64,000 nt of DNA from Tachypleus tridentatus (Eukaryota; Arthropoda; Merostomata; Xiphosura; Limulidae), in contig NC_134837.1 of the NCBI RefSeq assembly GCF_004210375.1, positions 154,731,310 through 154,795,309 of the forward strand, in the 5' to 3' direction. Position numbers and translations under genes: made by a program. The notes under the pieces were generated by a model. The model ran no database searches. It was not told the DNA's origin and saw only the letters and a program-made list of their open reading frames with translations. This document shows, piece after piece, positions 11,030 through 21,659 of the stretch (the first letter of the stretch is position 1; each line of letters starts with the position of its first letter).

Positions 11030-11292
11030 TCCATAAAACTGCAAAACACAAAATGTAAACCCTCATATTTGCTCGGATCTATGCATGGACCCGATGAACC
11101 TCTTTTCAAATTAGGTGAAGACCCATCCAGAAAAGTTAAGTTCGCAGTAAAACACACAAAAACGCCCATAAAAACTGCAAAATGTAAAACTTAAAATGTG
11201 TGTGTGTACCTCCTTATGGACCTAATAAACCTTAATAACAGTTTTGGTGAAGATCCATCCACATCCTGCAAAGTAATTACTTGGACATACAA
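11030..11292. repeat. Probable interspersed repeat with internal duplication
   Basis: Two related blocks occur here: CCCGATGAACCTCTTTTCAA...TTAGGTGAAGACCCATCCAG (11091-11133) and CCTAATAAACCTTAATAACA...TTTGGTGAAGATCCATCCAC (11221-11260). The motif TTTGGTGAAGATCCATCCA resembles ends of moderately repeated elements seen in many invertebrates. The class is unknown. Confidence 0.4.
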
Positions 11293-11310
11293 CAGACGAA
11301 TACTATCAGC

Positions 11311-11560
11311 TCCATAGTGGCACAGCGGCATGTCTACGGACTTACAACGCTATAAACTGGGTTTCGATATCCGTGTTGGGCCGAGCACAGATACTAATGT
11401 GTATCTTTGTGTGTGTTTTCTTATGGCAAAGCCACATCCGGCTATCTGCTGAGTTCACCGAGGGGAATCGAACCACTGAGTATAGTGTTGTAAATCCGTA
11501 GACTTACCGCTGTACCAGTGGGGGACGTGTAGCTTTGTGCTTAACTACAACCAAACAGTA
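11311..11560 (+). mobile_element. SINE-B copy split by a SINE-C insertion
   Basis: The SINE-B head (ATAGTGGCACAGCGGCATGT; box B-like GGTTTCGATATCCG) runs to about 11398. Its tail (GTGTAGCTTTGTGCTTAACTAC) resumes at 11527. Everything between is an inverted SINE-C. This gives a relative age: SINE-B first, SINE-C second. Confidence 0.9.
11412..11526 (-). mobile_element. SINE-C copy nested in SINE-B
   Basis: Minus-strand head TCCCCCACTGGTACAGCGGT, box B GGTTCGATTCC and tail GATGTGGCTTTGCCATAAG are all well kept. It is flanked by a 13-base target duplication: GTGTATCTTTGTG (11399-11411) and GTGTAGCTTTGTG (11527-11539), one mismatch. Confidence 0.93.
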
Positions 11561-11640
11561 CTATCATGTTAATATAGAATCATTTATATAAAGGTGTTTA
11601 AAATACATCAATAGGTAAAAGGAGACCAGCCTTTTGAACC

Positions 11641-11978
11641 GGCCCAGCACAGGCAAGTGGTTAAAGCCCGAGACTCGTAATCCGAGGGTCGCGGGTTCGA
11701 ATCCCCTTCTCACCGAACATGCTTGCCCTTTGAGCCGTGGGGGCTTTATAATGTGACGGTCAACCCCACTATTCGTTGGTAAAAGAGTAGCCTCAGAGTT
11801 GGCGGTGGCTAGCGATGACTATCTGCCTTCCCTCTAGTTTTGCACTGCCAAATTAGAGACGACTAGCGCAGGTGGCCATTATGTAGCTTTGCGCGAAATT
11901 CAAAACAAACTGCTAAATGAGAGACGGCTAGTGCAGATATTCTCCATATAACTTTACGCGAAATTCAAAACAAACAAA
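11641..11978 (+). mobile_element. SINE-A copy with duplicated tail domain
   Basis: A full copy (box B GGTTCGAATCC near 11695) ends at GCGCGAAATTCAAAACAAAC (about 11912). A second tail block follows at once (CTGCTAAATGAGAGACGGCT to CGCGAAATTCAAAACAAACA, 11913-11978). The second block is more diverged, so it may be an older SINE-A tail into whose A-rich end the new copy inserted. Confidence 0.92.
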
Positions 11979-12574
11979 CATAAAACGAATACACAATTCA
12001 CCAAAGAATAAAAAATATTATTTTATCTTTCTTATACTGGTTTCCTAAATTATTAATAATACAGTTTTGTTGATTGTATTTCAATGCCAAACCTTAAGTG
12101 GAAATCAAGGGAGAAAAAACAAAAACAACTAATTGTACTCTTTCATTATACATTCATCTGCCGTTTTCGCTGCGAAGAGAAAAGTTGACCAAAAAGTTGC
12201 TTTCGCTTACATCTTGGTCACACCTGTCGCGGCGTGCTCTCATTTGTAACTTTCTATTTGTAATGCATAAATCTTATAAATGTAGTTCACTTGTAATGAT
12301 TTATTACGAGTATTATCGTACTACTAAAAACAAGAATCTATCCTTCCCCCCAAACACATTGTTTATTCTAAAAATATTTTATGAACTTGTTTCATTATTA
12401 AACCCGAAGATGTTGCAATACGAGTTATACTAGCTGGAATATGGCAAAATGTATTCCTATAGTCTGATCTAGCAGTAATTCGTTGACTGATAACCTAGAA
12501 GCCATCGCATGTGTTATAGCCATACTTTAAAATTTGATTTTGAAACTATTGCGCATTGCAACTTAATGTCCCCT
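11979..12574. other. A+T-rich DNA; unexplained 111-codon frame
   Basis: A plus frame at 12098-12433 has 111 codons (Lys/Thr/Leu/Tyr-rich). No domain, splice context or codon pattern supports it as a gene. Confidence 0.35.
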
Positions 12575-12672
12575 GATTTGAACGCAGTAAATCTGTGGAC
12601 TTACGACGCTAAAATGCGTTCCCACGATGGATACAGCAGATAAGCCAATGTAACTTGTTCTAAAAAAACAAA
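12575..12672 (+). mobile_element. SINE-B/C-like fragment, diverged
   Basis: GTGGACTTACGACGCTAAAA and TACAGCAGATAAGCCAATGT match the middle of the SINE-B/C body. The head is lost. Confidence 0.5.
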
Positions 12673-14343
12673 CTACAGTTTAATACATACTTTAACGACT
12701 TGCACTGTCTTATCATTAGTTGCAGATGGTTCAGTATATTACGTTAAACCGATTTTGAATGTGCAAATAAAGTGAAATCAAGTGACAACTACAGCTGATA
12801 TCAAATCGCGATGGAACAGATTGTACCACAACTACATTTTGACATTGTTTGACATTTCGTACGTTGTGTGATAATAACAAAAACAGATCACCTTTTTCCA
12901 CACAAAAAAATTCGTACATTCAGATAATAAATATGTGTTCAGAGCAGCATTTAGTTTTTTAGTACAGCAATAGCCTTTGTTCTTAATGGCACAGTAAAAA
13001 AAAGAAAGATTGATCAATTTGAGAACCCAGAACCATTCAGGAAAAGACCTGCAACAAGTCATATCTAAGCTTTGTTGAGTAAAGTATGAAGTATCATAAA
13101 ATATGAGAATCCACAAACACAAAAGTCAGTAGCAGAAGTAATTTACGTGTTCCAACGCAACATAAATATTTTAGTCTTACTTCCAGTTCAACCGTTGCAA
13201 ACCTCAAGCATCAGGGAAATAAAATAGGTATTTATGCTATTCCATAACAATCAACTTACCTGACGCAGTGTCTAACATTTATTATATGTTCAGACTGATG
13301 AACATAAACGGACATGACGACATAGACTGTAACAACACAATTAAGCTTCAAAATGGTTTTACAGTAACATACTCAACTATGTTTACTGTGAAACCTGTCA
13401 AGAAATGCACAAACTCTATTGAATGTAACATGTTCCAAACCGACATTGTCCACTTCTAATATACCTTTTGGCTTGTATAGAATTTTCTCGTCAGTTTTTT
13501 CGTAAATTATTTAGACCTCGGTAGTTGAAGAAAAAACCTCTGTGAATATAATTTTCTACTTACTTAGCTTTGTCATAAAATATCTAGATCTGAGTACACA
13601 AGAATATCATCTTGTCCATAAATGTTTACTTATTCTGGTATATTTTAATTATGATTTGAAGCTTTGAATATAAACAAAGTGTTAATATACATACATTTAC
13701 AATGAAAATCAAATTATATTAAAATGTAGCAAGTAAAAGAATCTTTCTTGACTAGAAAAACTCATTATTCTACCCCCTTGTATAAATCATTTGTCGTGAT
13801 TGGCCGGGAGCGCATCATGTGAATGAAACATCATAAATGTTGCCTTGAAAGCCGATTATCAATGGAGCCTGGTTGTCAAGGCAATTACCATGTATGCACG
13901 AGGTCACAGAAGATTTTGCAGACGAAAAATTTTTTCGTAATCTCAAGTGAAAACACGTTGATTTATTTAGAAATAATTTACAAAAGACATCATAAATCTC
14001 CCTAGCAATCTCTAGGGAAATTTTATGTTAAAGACAGATGAGTGCTTCTTTTGTACGTTTATTTGAATGATCAAAAGATGATGGAATGTTATATTTTGAA
14101 TATGAAATAAGTTATAAACCTTACTAATTTGTTATTGATTCTTAAAATCAGATCCACATATTCAACAAAATATTAAACTTTTAAGTTTTACAGGAAGGTC
14201 TAAGGACGTCAAAAAAAGAAGAGAGAATATAACAAATAGTGACTAATAATTTCAGACAACTTATCTGTTGCCTTCATAATTAATCAATAAATGCCCATTG
14301 TTTTCGAATGCTAGTCATGAAAATATTCATCTTTTATATGCAG
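12673..14343. other. A+T-rich DNA; weak protein-like frames on the minus strand
   Basis: Overlapping minus frames at 12731-13122 include FFYCAIKNKGYCC and EKGDLFLLLSH with frameshifts between them. This could be the remains of a DDE transposase, but the match is too weak to name. The rest (13130-14343) shows nothing recognisable. Confidence 0.3.
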
Positions 14344-14405
14344 CTACAAACGAATTACAAGTAGAGACAAAGGTTGAACGCTTAGAAGAACGTTTGGCTA
14401 AAAAG
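14344..14405 (+). CDS. Candidate internal exon, helical segment
   Basis: A 62-base exon between an acceptor (TCTTTTATATGCAG|) and a strong donor (AAG|GTAAGAG at 14406). It is read as two leading bases plus 20 codons: TNELQVETKVERLEERLAKK. The regular spacing of charged and hydrophobic residues suggests an alpha-helix or coiled coil. It needs an incoming phase 1 exon, which the 1621-1729 exon supplies, and ends in phase 0. Identity is unknown. Chance splice-like signals are possible in so short a segment. Confidence 0.4.
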
Positions 14406-14758
14406 GTAAGAGTTTGGTTTTTACTAGTTTCTGGTAATCTTTGTAAACGGAACTCGAGTGCATTTCGTAGATGCACATATTCGTGATGTTCGCTATATCA
14501 AACAGTATCGTATCACATATCGGTCGTTATTAAATGCTTTGTTTTAAAACGCTGGTAAACAACACTACACAGTATCTTATAACCTTTGTACTCCTTATTA
14601 ATTCTGCTTTATCGAAAATATTTTTGATGAGAAACACGAGAACTTGAACATTATACTAAGCTATCTGCCTGTGTAAAGTTATTAACATATATTTTTATCA
14701 ACACATACATAAAAGCAAATTATAAATCAGAAATAAGACATTTAAAATAATGCTAGTA
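14406..14758. other. Putative intron DNA
   Basis: Nothing is recognised before the SINE. The last ten bases (14749-14758) are the left target duplication of that SINE. Confidence 0.4.
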
Positions 14759-15035
14759 GGCCCGGCATGGCCAGATGGTTAAGGCACTCGACTCGTAATC
14801 TGAGGGTCGCAGGTTCGAATCCCCGTCACACCAAACATGCTCGCCCTTTCAGCCGTAGGGGCGTTATAATGTGACTGTCAATCCCACTATTCGTTGGTAA
14901 AAGAGTAGCCCAAGAGTTGGCGGTGGGTAGCGATAACTAGCTACCTTCCCTCTGGTCTTATACTGCTAAATTAGGGACGGCTAGTGCAGATAACCCTCGT
15001 GTAGCTTTGTGAGAAATTCAGAAACAACTAAACAA
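14759..15035 (+). mobile_element. SINE-A copy, full length with target duplication
   Basis: The best reference copy in the window. The head GGCCCGGCATGGCCAGATGG contains box A, the anticodon-loop position reads CTCGTAA (CGT, threonine-like), and box B is GGTTCGAATCC. Then come the body and the tail GTGTAGCTTTGTGAGAAATTC. Flanking repeats AATGCTAGTA lie at 14749-14758 and 15036-15045. Confidence 0.97.
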
Positions 15036-15045
15036 AATGCTAGTA

Positions 15046-15846
15046 ATATTCAACGATTCTTGTCTTTGGGAAAATTGTACCTAAGCCTCTGCATAGCAGA
15101 TTTCAACAAATCGTCGGGTAACTCTTGACATTAATTAAATCATGATCGCTTAATGAAAATACACTTAAATGAAGTATCAATCATATATAGAACAAATAGA
15201 TCAAAAGTAAGTTAAACCAGGTGATAACAAATTAAACATCGCTGAAGTTTTGAGGTTGGTTTAATAGCTCAAATTATACCAACGAAGAAATATAATTTTT
15301 TTTTTAATGTTGCTTATGTTGAAAAATGTTTTGTCCCAAAATAAGATATAGTTTACCATAAGCACCGTTCCGAATTAATCACTCTTACTAAATATTCATG
15401 TTATACAGTAACTTTTTATCGCTCCCAGTGACACAACAATATAAACATTAAAGTTATTTAGTAACTTTTTTATAATCCCCAGCGGCTCAACAACAAGTCT
15501 CGGGAGTTATGGCGTTCAAAATCACGCTTAACAACGAATAAACAAACGAAATTTTGACCATGATGTCACCTGGAGGTTAGGACAAAAATCCTCCATCTCA
15601 CATGTCTGTACTAACAGGGGTCGTCTTTTAAATCTCTTGATGACATATAAACAGCAGTTAGAAACGTATTATCAAGCCATTACTTTGTAGGTTCTATTCC
15701 GTTCAGATGTTTCGGTTTGAAGTTGTACCCGTGCTAAGTATAATGTGATGTTTATTTAAGTTATAAGATACGGTTATGATGTAACAAGTGCCAAAGACAC
15801 GATGTTATTTACTTGTCCATACAGCAATGTCAGTCTTATCCTGTTA
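15046..15846. other. Mostly unannotated; decayed SINE-B head near 15477
   Basis: CCCAGCGGCTCAACAACAAG at about 15478 resembles a degraded SINE-B head. Nothing else is recognised. Confidence 0.4.
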
Positions 15847-16125
15847 GGCCCCGGCATGACCAGGTGGTTAAGACACTCTACTTGTAATCTGAGGGTCGGG
15901 GGTTTGAATCCCCGTAACACCAAATATGCTCGCCTTTTCAGCCGTGGGGGCGTTATGATGTTACGGTCAATCCCACTATTCGTTGGTAAAAGAGTAGTAG
16001 CCCAAGAGTTGGCGTTGGGTGGTGGTGACTAGCTGCCTTCCTTCTAATCCTACACTGCAAAATTAGGGACGGCTAACGCAGATAGTCCTCGTGTAGCTCT
16101 GCGCGAAATTCCAAAACAGAAAAGA
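15847..16125 (+). mobile_element. SINE-A copy
   Basis: Full length from GGCCCCGGCATGACCAGGTG to GCGCGAAATTCC plus an A-rich end. It carries a 3-base duplication in AGAGTAGTAGCCCAAGAG relative to other copies. Confidence 0.95.
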
Positions 16126-16183
16126 ACAAAAACAATTTTATCTCTTTATACATACAATATTAACTCAGATTTGGATGGCTGTG

Positions 16184-16202
16184 TATATATATATATATAT
16201 TT
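16184..16202. repeat. (TA)n microsatellite
   Basis: About nine TA units in a row. Confidence 0.9.
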
Positions 16203-17298
16203 AAAGTTCCCGTCGCATAATCCACATTATATTCCTGAGAAACAAAAAACCCGGACCTCATGATTTGATAGATATTTGATTTATTCTCCGAATCGTGGCG
16301 TGTCTGCTGACTTCGTAATATCTCGTTCTTAGAGACGTTTATAAAAACAAGTAACAACAGGAAAAGAAAAGTGGAAAGTTCGGCGAGGATTGTGCCAAGA
16401 ATCAGAATAAAATAAACAGGCAAAGAAAATACCTATACCGAAGTGTTGCTTAACGTGTCACATGGAAGTCATTGTTTTGGTAATATAAATCACACATTAT
16501 TTGTCGACAAAAACACAAAACCTAAAAACTTTTATAAAACCCAAATAACATATTTTAACTGTTCTTCTCCTATCGGGAATTCCCGTCTGACCTTTCAACA
16601 ATCTGTGGAGGTGGAATTCTGTCCCATTAGATACCCAGTGGTTATTTTGGGTAATGTGCTTCGATGCTTGTGAAGTTCGAGCGCTTTCCGCTAAGCGGCA
16701 GCACTTAGTAAGTAAACTAATTACACAGCGGAGAAAACGTTTTAAAAATACTGTGTTAACAGTCGTTGAACAGTGATTTCATTAACTCAACTTTAATTTA
16801 TACGCCGACTGTGGCTATTCACACGCGCGTGTATGAAATTTTCCAACTACCTCAGCGATGCTAGCAGTTATCAGAATTATAGCCGGAAAGCGCGTGATTA
16901 GTAGCACTCATATTTAGATGATAGGTTACAAAAAGTTGACTACATGTTCTGTGGGTCAACACTGTTCATAGCATTACTAACGTTAACTTGGTATAAATTT
17001 ACGTGTCAGAGCTTAGATTCCAAAAAAAGGTGATGGTTAGCAAGGATTTCTGGAATTTACTCATGAATTCTAGTGAATTTTTATGTCTACCTATAGCAGC
17101 GTTTCGTCCTATTGTGTCTAAAGCTTCGACACATTAAACTGTGGGTTGTGAGAAATGCTAGAGTTTATAATAGACAGAAGATCTGTTAAAAATCTAGGAT
17201 TAAAGAAATGTGTGTTTTGAGGAACCTACAAATAAGTTTGCCTGTAGTATGTTGTAGAATGTAGCGAAGTTTATACAATACATGATGAGGGGTGTAGA
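16203..17298. other. Unannotated DNA
   Basis: A 76-codon plus frame (16443-16673) and an 87-codon minus frame (16160-16423) show no domains. Part of this stretch (16560-16900) is less A+T-rich than its surroundings, without a recognisable feature. Confidence 0.35.
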
Positions 17299-17311
17299 AT
17301 ATTAGAACAAT

Positions 17312-17587
17312 TTTTTTTTTTTTTGGAATTTCGCACAAAGCTACTCGAGGGCTATCTATGCTAGCCGTCCCTAATTTAGCAGTGTAAGACTAGAGGGAAG
17401 GCAGCTAGTCATCACCACCCACCGCCAACTCTTGGGTTACTCTTTTGCCAACGAAAAGTGGGATTGACTGTCACATTATAACGCCCCCACGGCTGGGAGG
17501 GCGAGCATGTTTGGCACGACGCGGATGCGAACCTGCGACCCTCAGATTACGAGTCGCACGCCTTAACGCGCTTGGCCATGCCGGGCT
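17312..17587 (-). mobile_element. SINE-A copy, GC-rich head subfamily, with target duplication
   Basis: A poly-T start (inverted A tail), inverted body and head with CTGGGAGGGCGAGC and ACGCGCTTGGCCATGCCGGG. Target duplication: ATATTAGAACAAT (17299-17311) and ATATTAGGACAAT (17588-17600), one mismatch in 13. Confidence 0.96.
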
Positions 17588-17629
17588 ATATTAGGACAAT
17601 GATGGACCTTAGTCACGTTTGGCTAGCCG

Positions 17630-17760
17630 TACAACTTGACTTTAGAAAACTGAATTTAACAACCAAACAGAACTACCTCTACAACTTGACTTTAGAAAAT
17701 TCCTGGACTAAACAACCAAACAGAACTAGTTGTATAACTTGACATTAGAAAACTTGATAG
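17630..17760. repeat. Short tandem repeat, about 50-53 bp, 2.5 copies
   Basis: TACAACTTGACTTTAGAAAA starts units at 17630, 17680 and (as TATAACTTGACATTAGAAAA) 17733. AACCAAACAGAACTA recurs within the units. Confidence 0.8.
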
Positions 17761-18190
17761 TAGCATATACTGAATGGTACCATTGTAGCTGATGGTCCAG
17801 AGTGCCGAGACTGCGAAACTGGGTATTCTAGTTTGTGAACAAATTCAATAAACTGGTTAACAACGTGATATGTATTTTAATAACATTTGACGCGCGTATG
17901 GAAACTCTAAACAAAATTTATGCACGGTGACATAAAGTGCGAAAAATTCTCGGTAAAGTATGGGTGAATATATCCAAAAGCTCCGGACAACCCTATTTCA
18001 TAAGTAATTACGCGTTCCATAAGTGTTCACCTCTCGTGTCACTCGCGACACGTGTGCCTCAGGTTAGCCACGTCTGTCCTAAATTGTACAGTCATATGTT
18101 TAAGTGAATTTCTAAGTCTGAAAACATAACTTATTGTTCAGTTTGGGTGTCTTTCACTAATTTGCTTTAACAATAAGGTATTTATTTCAG
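17761..18190. other. Putative intron DNA
   Basis: No feature is recognised up to the acceptor at 18190. Confidence 0.4.
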
Positions 18191-18361
18191 GTAACCCCAG
18201 CTTTTCAGCAATGTTTTAGGGAAGGCCTGACAGAGGCAGGGGTTAATAAAAACAATCAAACACTTCACGTGGAGAGGTTAATAACCACACTCTGTTTCCA
18301 ATCAACATTTGTTCCTCAGTGGCTCACAAAATATCACAAGGCACCTGCACCTTTAACAACC
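18191..18361 (+). CDS. Candidate internal exon, 57 codons, unknown protein
   Basis: Bounded by an acceptor (GTATTTATTTCAG|) and a consensus donor (ACC|GTAAGT at 18362). It is exactly 171 bases, open throughout and phase 0 at both ends. The peptide runs from VTPAFQQCFREGLTEAG through TLHVERLITTLCFQS to VPQWLTKYHKAPAPLTT. Composition is balanced and unlike the A+T-driven chance frames around it, so this is the most convincing exon in the window. Phase agrees with 14344-14405 upstream and with 20769 or 22193 downstream. I do not recognise the family. Confidence 0.55.
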
Positions 18362-18598
18362 GTAAGTTTTATTTTTGTGGAATATGTTTTTGTTTGAGTC
18401 GAGGACGACGTGGAAGGTACAGTAAACAAAAAACGGTCCGCTATTATTATACTACTGTTGTAGGAGATTTTATTGCGCTAAAACAATCTTTGTTTATTAG
18501 GGTCTGAATTTATCATTCTTTAGCGAATTTAAAGTTCGAGTACATATGTTGTTTTTTTTAAACAATGGAATCAAAGGACTCAATCTCTAGCATGATTG

Positions 18599-18872
18599 GT
18601 CCGGCATGGCCAGGTAGTTAGAGCACTCCACTCATAATTCGAAGGTCCCATGTTCGAATCTCTATCACACCAAACATCCACGCCCTTTCAGCTGTGGGGG
18701 CGTTATATGTGACGGTCAATCCCACTATTCGTTGGTATAAAAGTAGTCCAAGAGTTAGCGGTGGGTGGTGATGACTAACTGCCTTTGCTCTAATCTTACA
18801 CTGCTAAATTAGGGACGGTTAGCGCAGATAGCTCTCGTGTAGCTTTGCGCAAAATTCAACAACAAAAACCTT
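18599..18872 (+). mobile_element. SINE-A copy
   Basis: Full length (TCCGGCATGGCCAGGTAGTT to GCGCAAAATTCAAC). A possible imperfect target duplication is AGCATGATT (18589-18597) and AGCGTGATT (18874-18882). Confidence 0.94.
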
Positions 18873-18977
18873 CAGCGTGATTATATTTCCCACACCATTA
18901 TTGTACTTTCAGAAGCTCTCTTATATATATATACATAAAATACCCGAATTCCTCTCTGTGACGCTCTAAATCACCTG

Positions 18978-19097
18978 GCCTCTCAATGGCACATCGGTAA
19001 GTTTGCGGACTTTCAGTGCTAAAAATCAGGTTTCTATACCCTTGGTGAGCAGAGCACAGAGAGTCCTATATGTAGCTTTGCGTTTAATTACAAACAA
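18978..19097 (+). mobile_element. SINE-B copy
   Basis: Head CTCAATGGCACATCGGTAAG; box B-like GGTTTCTATACCC; tail TGTAGCTTTGCGTTTAATTAC then CAAACAAA. Confidence 0.85.
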
Positions 19098-20476
19098 AGT
19101 GTATTTCCTAAATTTATAAAATAAATTATGTATCAAAGTGCTTCTTTTCAAGAGTACATTAGAAGAAAAGTTTTCGTATGTGCTGAACAATCAATTTGAG
19201 AAGAAAAAATGATTAAGAACGAAACTGTTACTTTTTTCTGAGGGAATTTCATGGGCGAAAACAGGACTTCCTCCGTCGACTAATTAAAATAAATATTTTG
19301 AAGATAGAAACATGACGAAATGAAAAATGCATGTCGAGGGGAACGTGTTTTGAGTATCTATTTGTTGTTATTCAGTATATGTTTTTGATTTTACTATTTC
19401 TAATTAACACTGTATACATGCATGATTTTATTGTACCATGTCGAATAAATTGATTTATATTGAATTGAATACATCCCCATTGGCACTAATAGAAACGACA
19501 ACTGTCAAAAAACACTCACTTCAGTAGCCTTATTTTCTTGCACTCGGTATATAATAAGGAATGATGACATCTATTGGAAAAAAAAAAATCCGCGGTTATT
19601 TGGTGAAATTGACACTCTGTTGTACTAAATGCGCCCATTTGTATCGAAAGTCAAAACAATTTTGCCAATAATGTATTGCAGTGAGTCTCCTTTGCTTATA
19701 AATAAACGCGATGTAATTTTTCGCCTTGAAGTAACACATGGAATGACGAAAAAAAGGTTATAAACGACCCGCTAGACAATCATATTGAATGTACGCTATT
19801 ATCTCATGGATTGGGTTTGACTGCACATTTTATGTTTATGGAAGAACTGCTGTTGGAATATTTCAATCGGCATTTGCTAGTGAATTAATAAAATCATGCT
19901 TTCCTGTTTACAACCGAGATAAGCTGTTGACTGTCAAGCAATGGCTATTTTAAGGCAATTGTTCAGATGAAAATATTTTTTGGTACTTGGTGCACTTTAA
20001 AGGCCTATCTAATCATTATTTATCTCAGCCTGGCAGACATATTCTTTTTTGATAAGTACTCTTATGCATTTTTAAAAGTCAGAGAAGTTTATTTTACCTA
20101 TGTTCTTGCAGATTTACCATGATATAACTAAATTTCCAAATTTATAGAGTTAAAGACACCAATCTCCTATAAAATTATGTTGATGTTTTTTGCATATGTA
20201 AATAAATACAGTGCTTCATGAACGTATGTAAAGCGTTTATAAAGTTTCCAATCAATGTCAGAAACTTTTGTTAACTATTATAAAACACGTCGAGATATTT
20301 TTCTTCTACTTTCTGACCTAAGTTCCATGACCTCAAAATCCTTTCTTTTTGTATATGGTTGTTCAGCTCAACTATGATAGTTTATTATTAAATGTCTAGT
20401 AAGAAATCTTCAATATTTCGTGCCCATAAATTACTATACCCTCTTTCACAATGTGCAGTAACTTTTTCCTTCACTT
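19098..20476. other. Unannotated DNA; possible LINE 3' end near 19380-19480
   Basis: GTCGAATAAATTGATTTATA followed by TTGAATTGAAT at 19440-19472 resembles the 3' terminus of a non-LTR element, but no reverse transcriptase is attached. The stretch 19560-20060 is compositionally even, with no open frames; it is neither coding nor a repeat I can name. Confidence 0.35.
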
Positions 20477-20488
20477 TCCACAGGTTAT

Positions 20489-20757
20489 GGCCTGGCATGG
20501 CCACGCGCGTAAGGCGTGCGACTCGTAATCCGAGGGTCGCGGGTTCGCGCCCGCGTCGCGCTAAACATGCTCGCCCTCCCAGCCATGGGGGTGTATAATG
20601 TGACGATCAATCCCACTATTCGTTGGTAAAAGAGTAGCCCAAGAGTTGGCGGTGGGTGGTGATGACTAGCTGCCTTCCCTCTAGTCTTACACTACTAAAT
20701 TAGGGACGGCTAGCACAGATAGCCGTCGAATAGCTTTGTGCGAAATTCCAAAACAAA
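20489..20757 (+). mobile_element. SINE-A copy inserted at a 3' splice site
   Basis: Full-length GC-rich-head copy (GGCCTGGCATGGCCACGCGC; CGGGTTCGCGCCCGCGTCGC). It is flanked by a perfect 12-base target duplication, TCCACAGGTTAT, at 20477-20488 and 20758-20769. The duplicated target contains the CAG|G of a candidate acceptor, so both copies carry one. Confidence 0.97.
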
Positions 20758-20763
20758 TCCACA

Positions 20764-20855
20764 GGTTATTAGCCTAACAGCTTTGGGACGAATGGCGTGT
20801 GTCATAGGAGAAATTCAGCGTCCTCTAGTAGTATGGAAGTTAGCATTTTCGGTAA
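20764..20855 (+). CDS. Candidate internal exon downstream of the SINE
   Basis: After the right-hand CAG|GTTATT, the frame reads VISLTALGRMACVIGEIQRP then LVVWKLAFS, to a possible donor (TCG|GTAAAA near 20851). Removing the SINE and one target copy restores a pyrimidine-rich acceptor (TTTTTCCTTCACTTTCCACAG split around the insertion). The present acceptor is preceded by SINE tail (AATTCCAAAACAAATCCACAG), which is poor in pyrimidines. Phase 0 in is compatible with 18361. Function unknown; exon status moderate. Confidence 0.35.
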
Positions 20856-21009
20856 AATATTTTTTTCTAAATCTGCATAATACATTATTCTTTGTTATAG
20901 AACGTGGAGTAATTATAAAAGTAACACTGCAAAATTTTCAAAAGAGGTACACATGTTTTAAAATACCTGAATGCCATTATAACATGATTAAGTTAATTAA
21001 GATTTTCTA

Positions 21010-21262
21010 AGAATCTGAGGGTTGCGGGTTCGCATCCCCGTCGCAAAAAAACATGCTCGCTTTTTCAGCCGTAAGGGCGTTATAAGTGACGATCAATCTC
21101 ACTATTCGTTGGTAAAAGAGGAGCCCAAGAGATGGCGGTGGGTAGTGATGACTAGTTGCCTTCTCTCTAGACTTACACTGCTAAATTAGGGACGGCTAGC
21201 GCAGATAGCCCTCGAGTAGCTATGTGCGAAATTCAAAAACAAAACAAAAAACAAACAAATAT
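21010..21262 (+). mobile_element. SINE-A copy, 5'-truncated
   Basis: Begins inside the head (AATCTGAGGGTTGCGGGTTC), lacks box A, and runs to a long A/C-rich end (CAAAACAAAAAACAAACAAA). Confidence 0.92.
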
Positions 21263-21448
21263 ATGCAGTTATCAAATTGTAAAGTTTGTTATCAATGTTT
21301 AATATGAAAATATATTATAAATGTATGAAATATCATATTTATTTAATTACAATGTTTAATATGTTAAATCAAGTTTATTTTTAGTTTAAAGAATTATACA
21401 CTTTGTTATTATTATTAAGTTACATTAGAAGTTTTTTTTCTGCTTTAT

Positions 21449-21622
21449 GTAGTCGATACAATGTGTGAAACGGTTTTAAAAACAACTCTCTCTCTTAAGA
21501 TCCAACTGAAGTGGTTCTCAAGGTTACTCTCCCTGGGCGACCAAACCTACAGTTGTAAGATTTCCTTGGTGGATGGAAGAGCTAACACTATTTTTTATTT
21601 GTCTTGTTGCTTTGTGGTAAGC
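21449..21622 (+). CDS. Weak candidate exon
   Basis: A pyrimidine-rich acceptor (TTTTTTTCTGCTTTATGTAG|TC) precedes an open frame DTMCETVLKTTLSLKIQLKW then FSRLLSLGDQTYSCKISLVD, to GTG|GTAAGC (about 21615) or TT|GTAAGA (about 21556). It needs an incoming phase 1 exon, which 20764-20855 does not supply. It may belong to another transcript or be chance. Confidence 0.25.
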
Positions 21623-21659
21623 TACAAGTTATCTTCCAGTTCTTGATTATTAAAGTATG

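Noticed and set aside
12098-12433. 111-codon plus ORF
   Set aside because: No domain, no splice context, composition typical of chance frames in A+T-rich DNA.
12731-13122. Possible piggyBac-like transposase relic on the minus strand
   Set aside because: A few suggestive residues (FFYCAIKNKGYCC; EKGDLFLLLSH), but no catalytic aspartates, inverted ends or TTAA flanks could be identified.
14759-14835. tRNA gene (threonine-like anticodon CGT)
   Set aside because: Box A, anticodon loop and box B are present, but it is the head of a SINE with body, tail and target duplication. The same applies to all other tRNA-like heads here.
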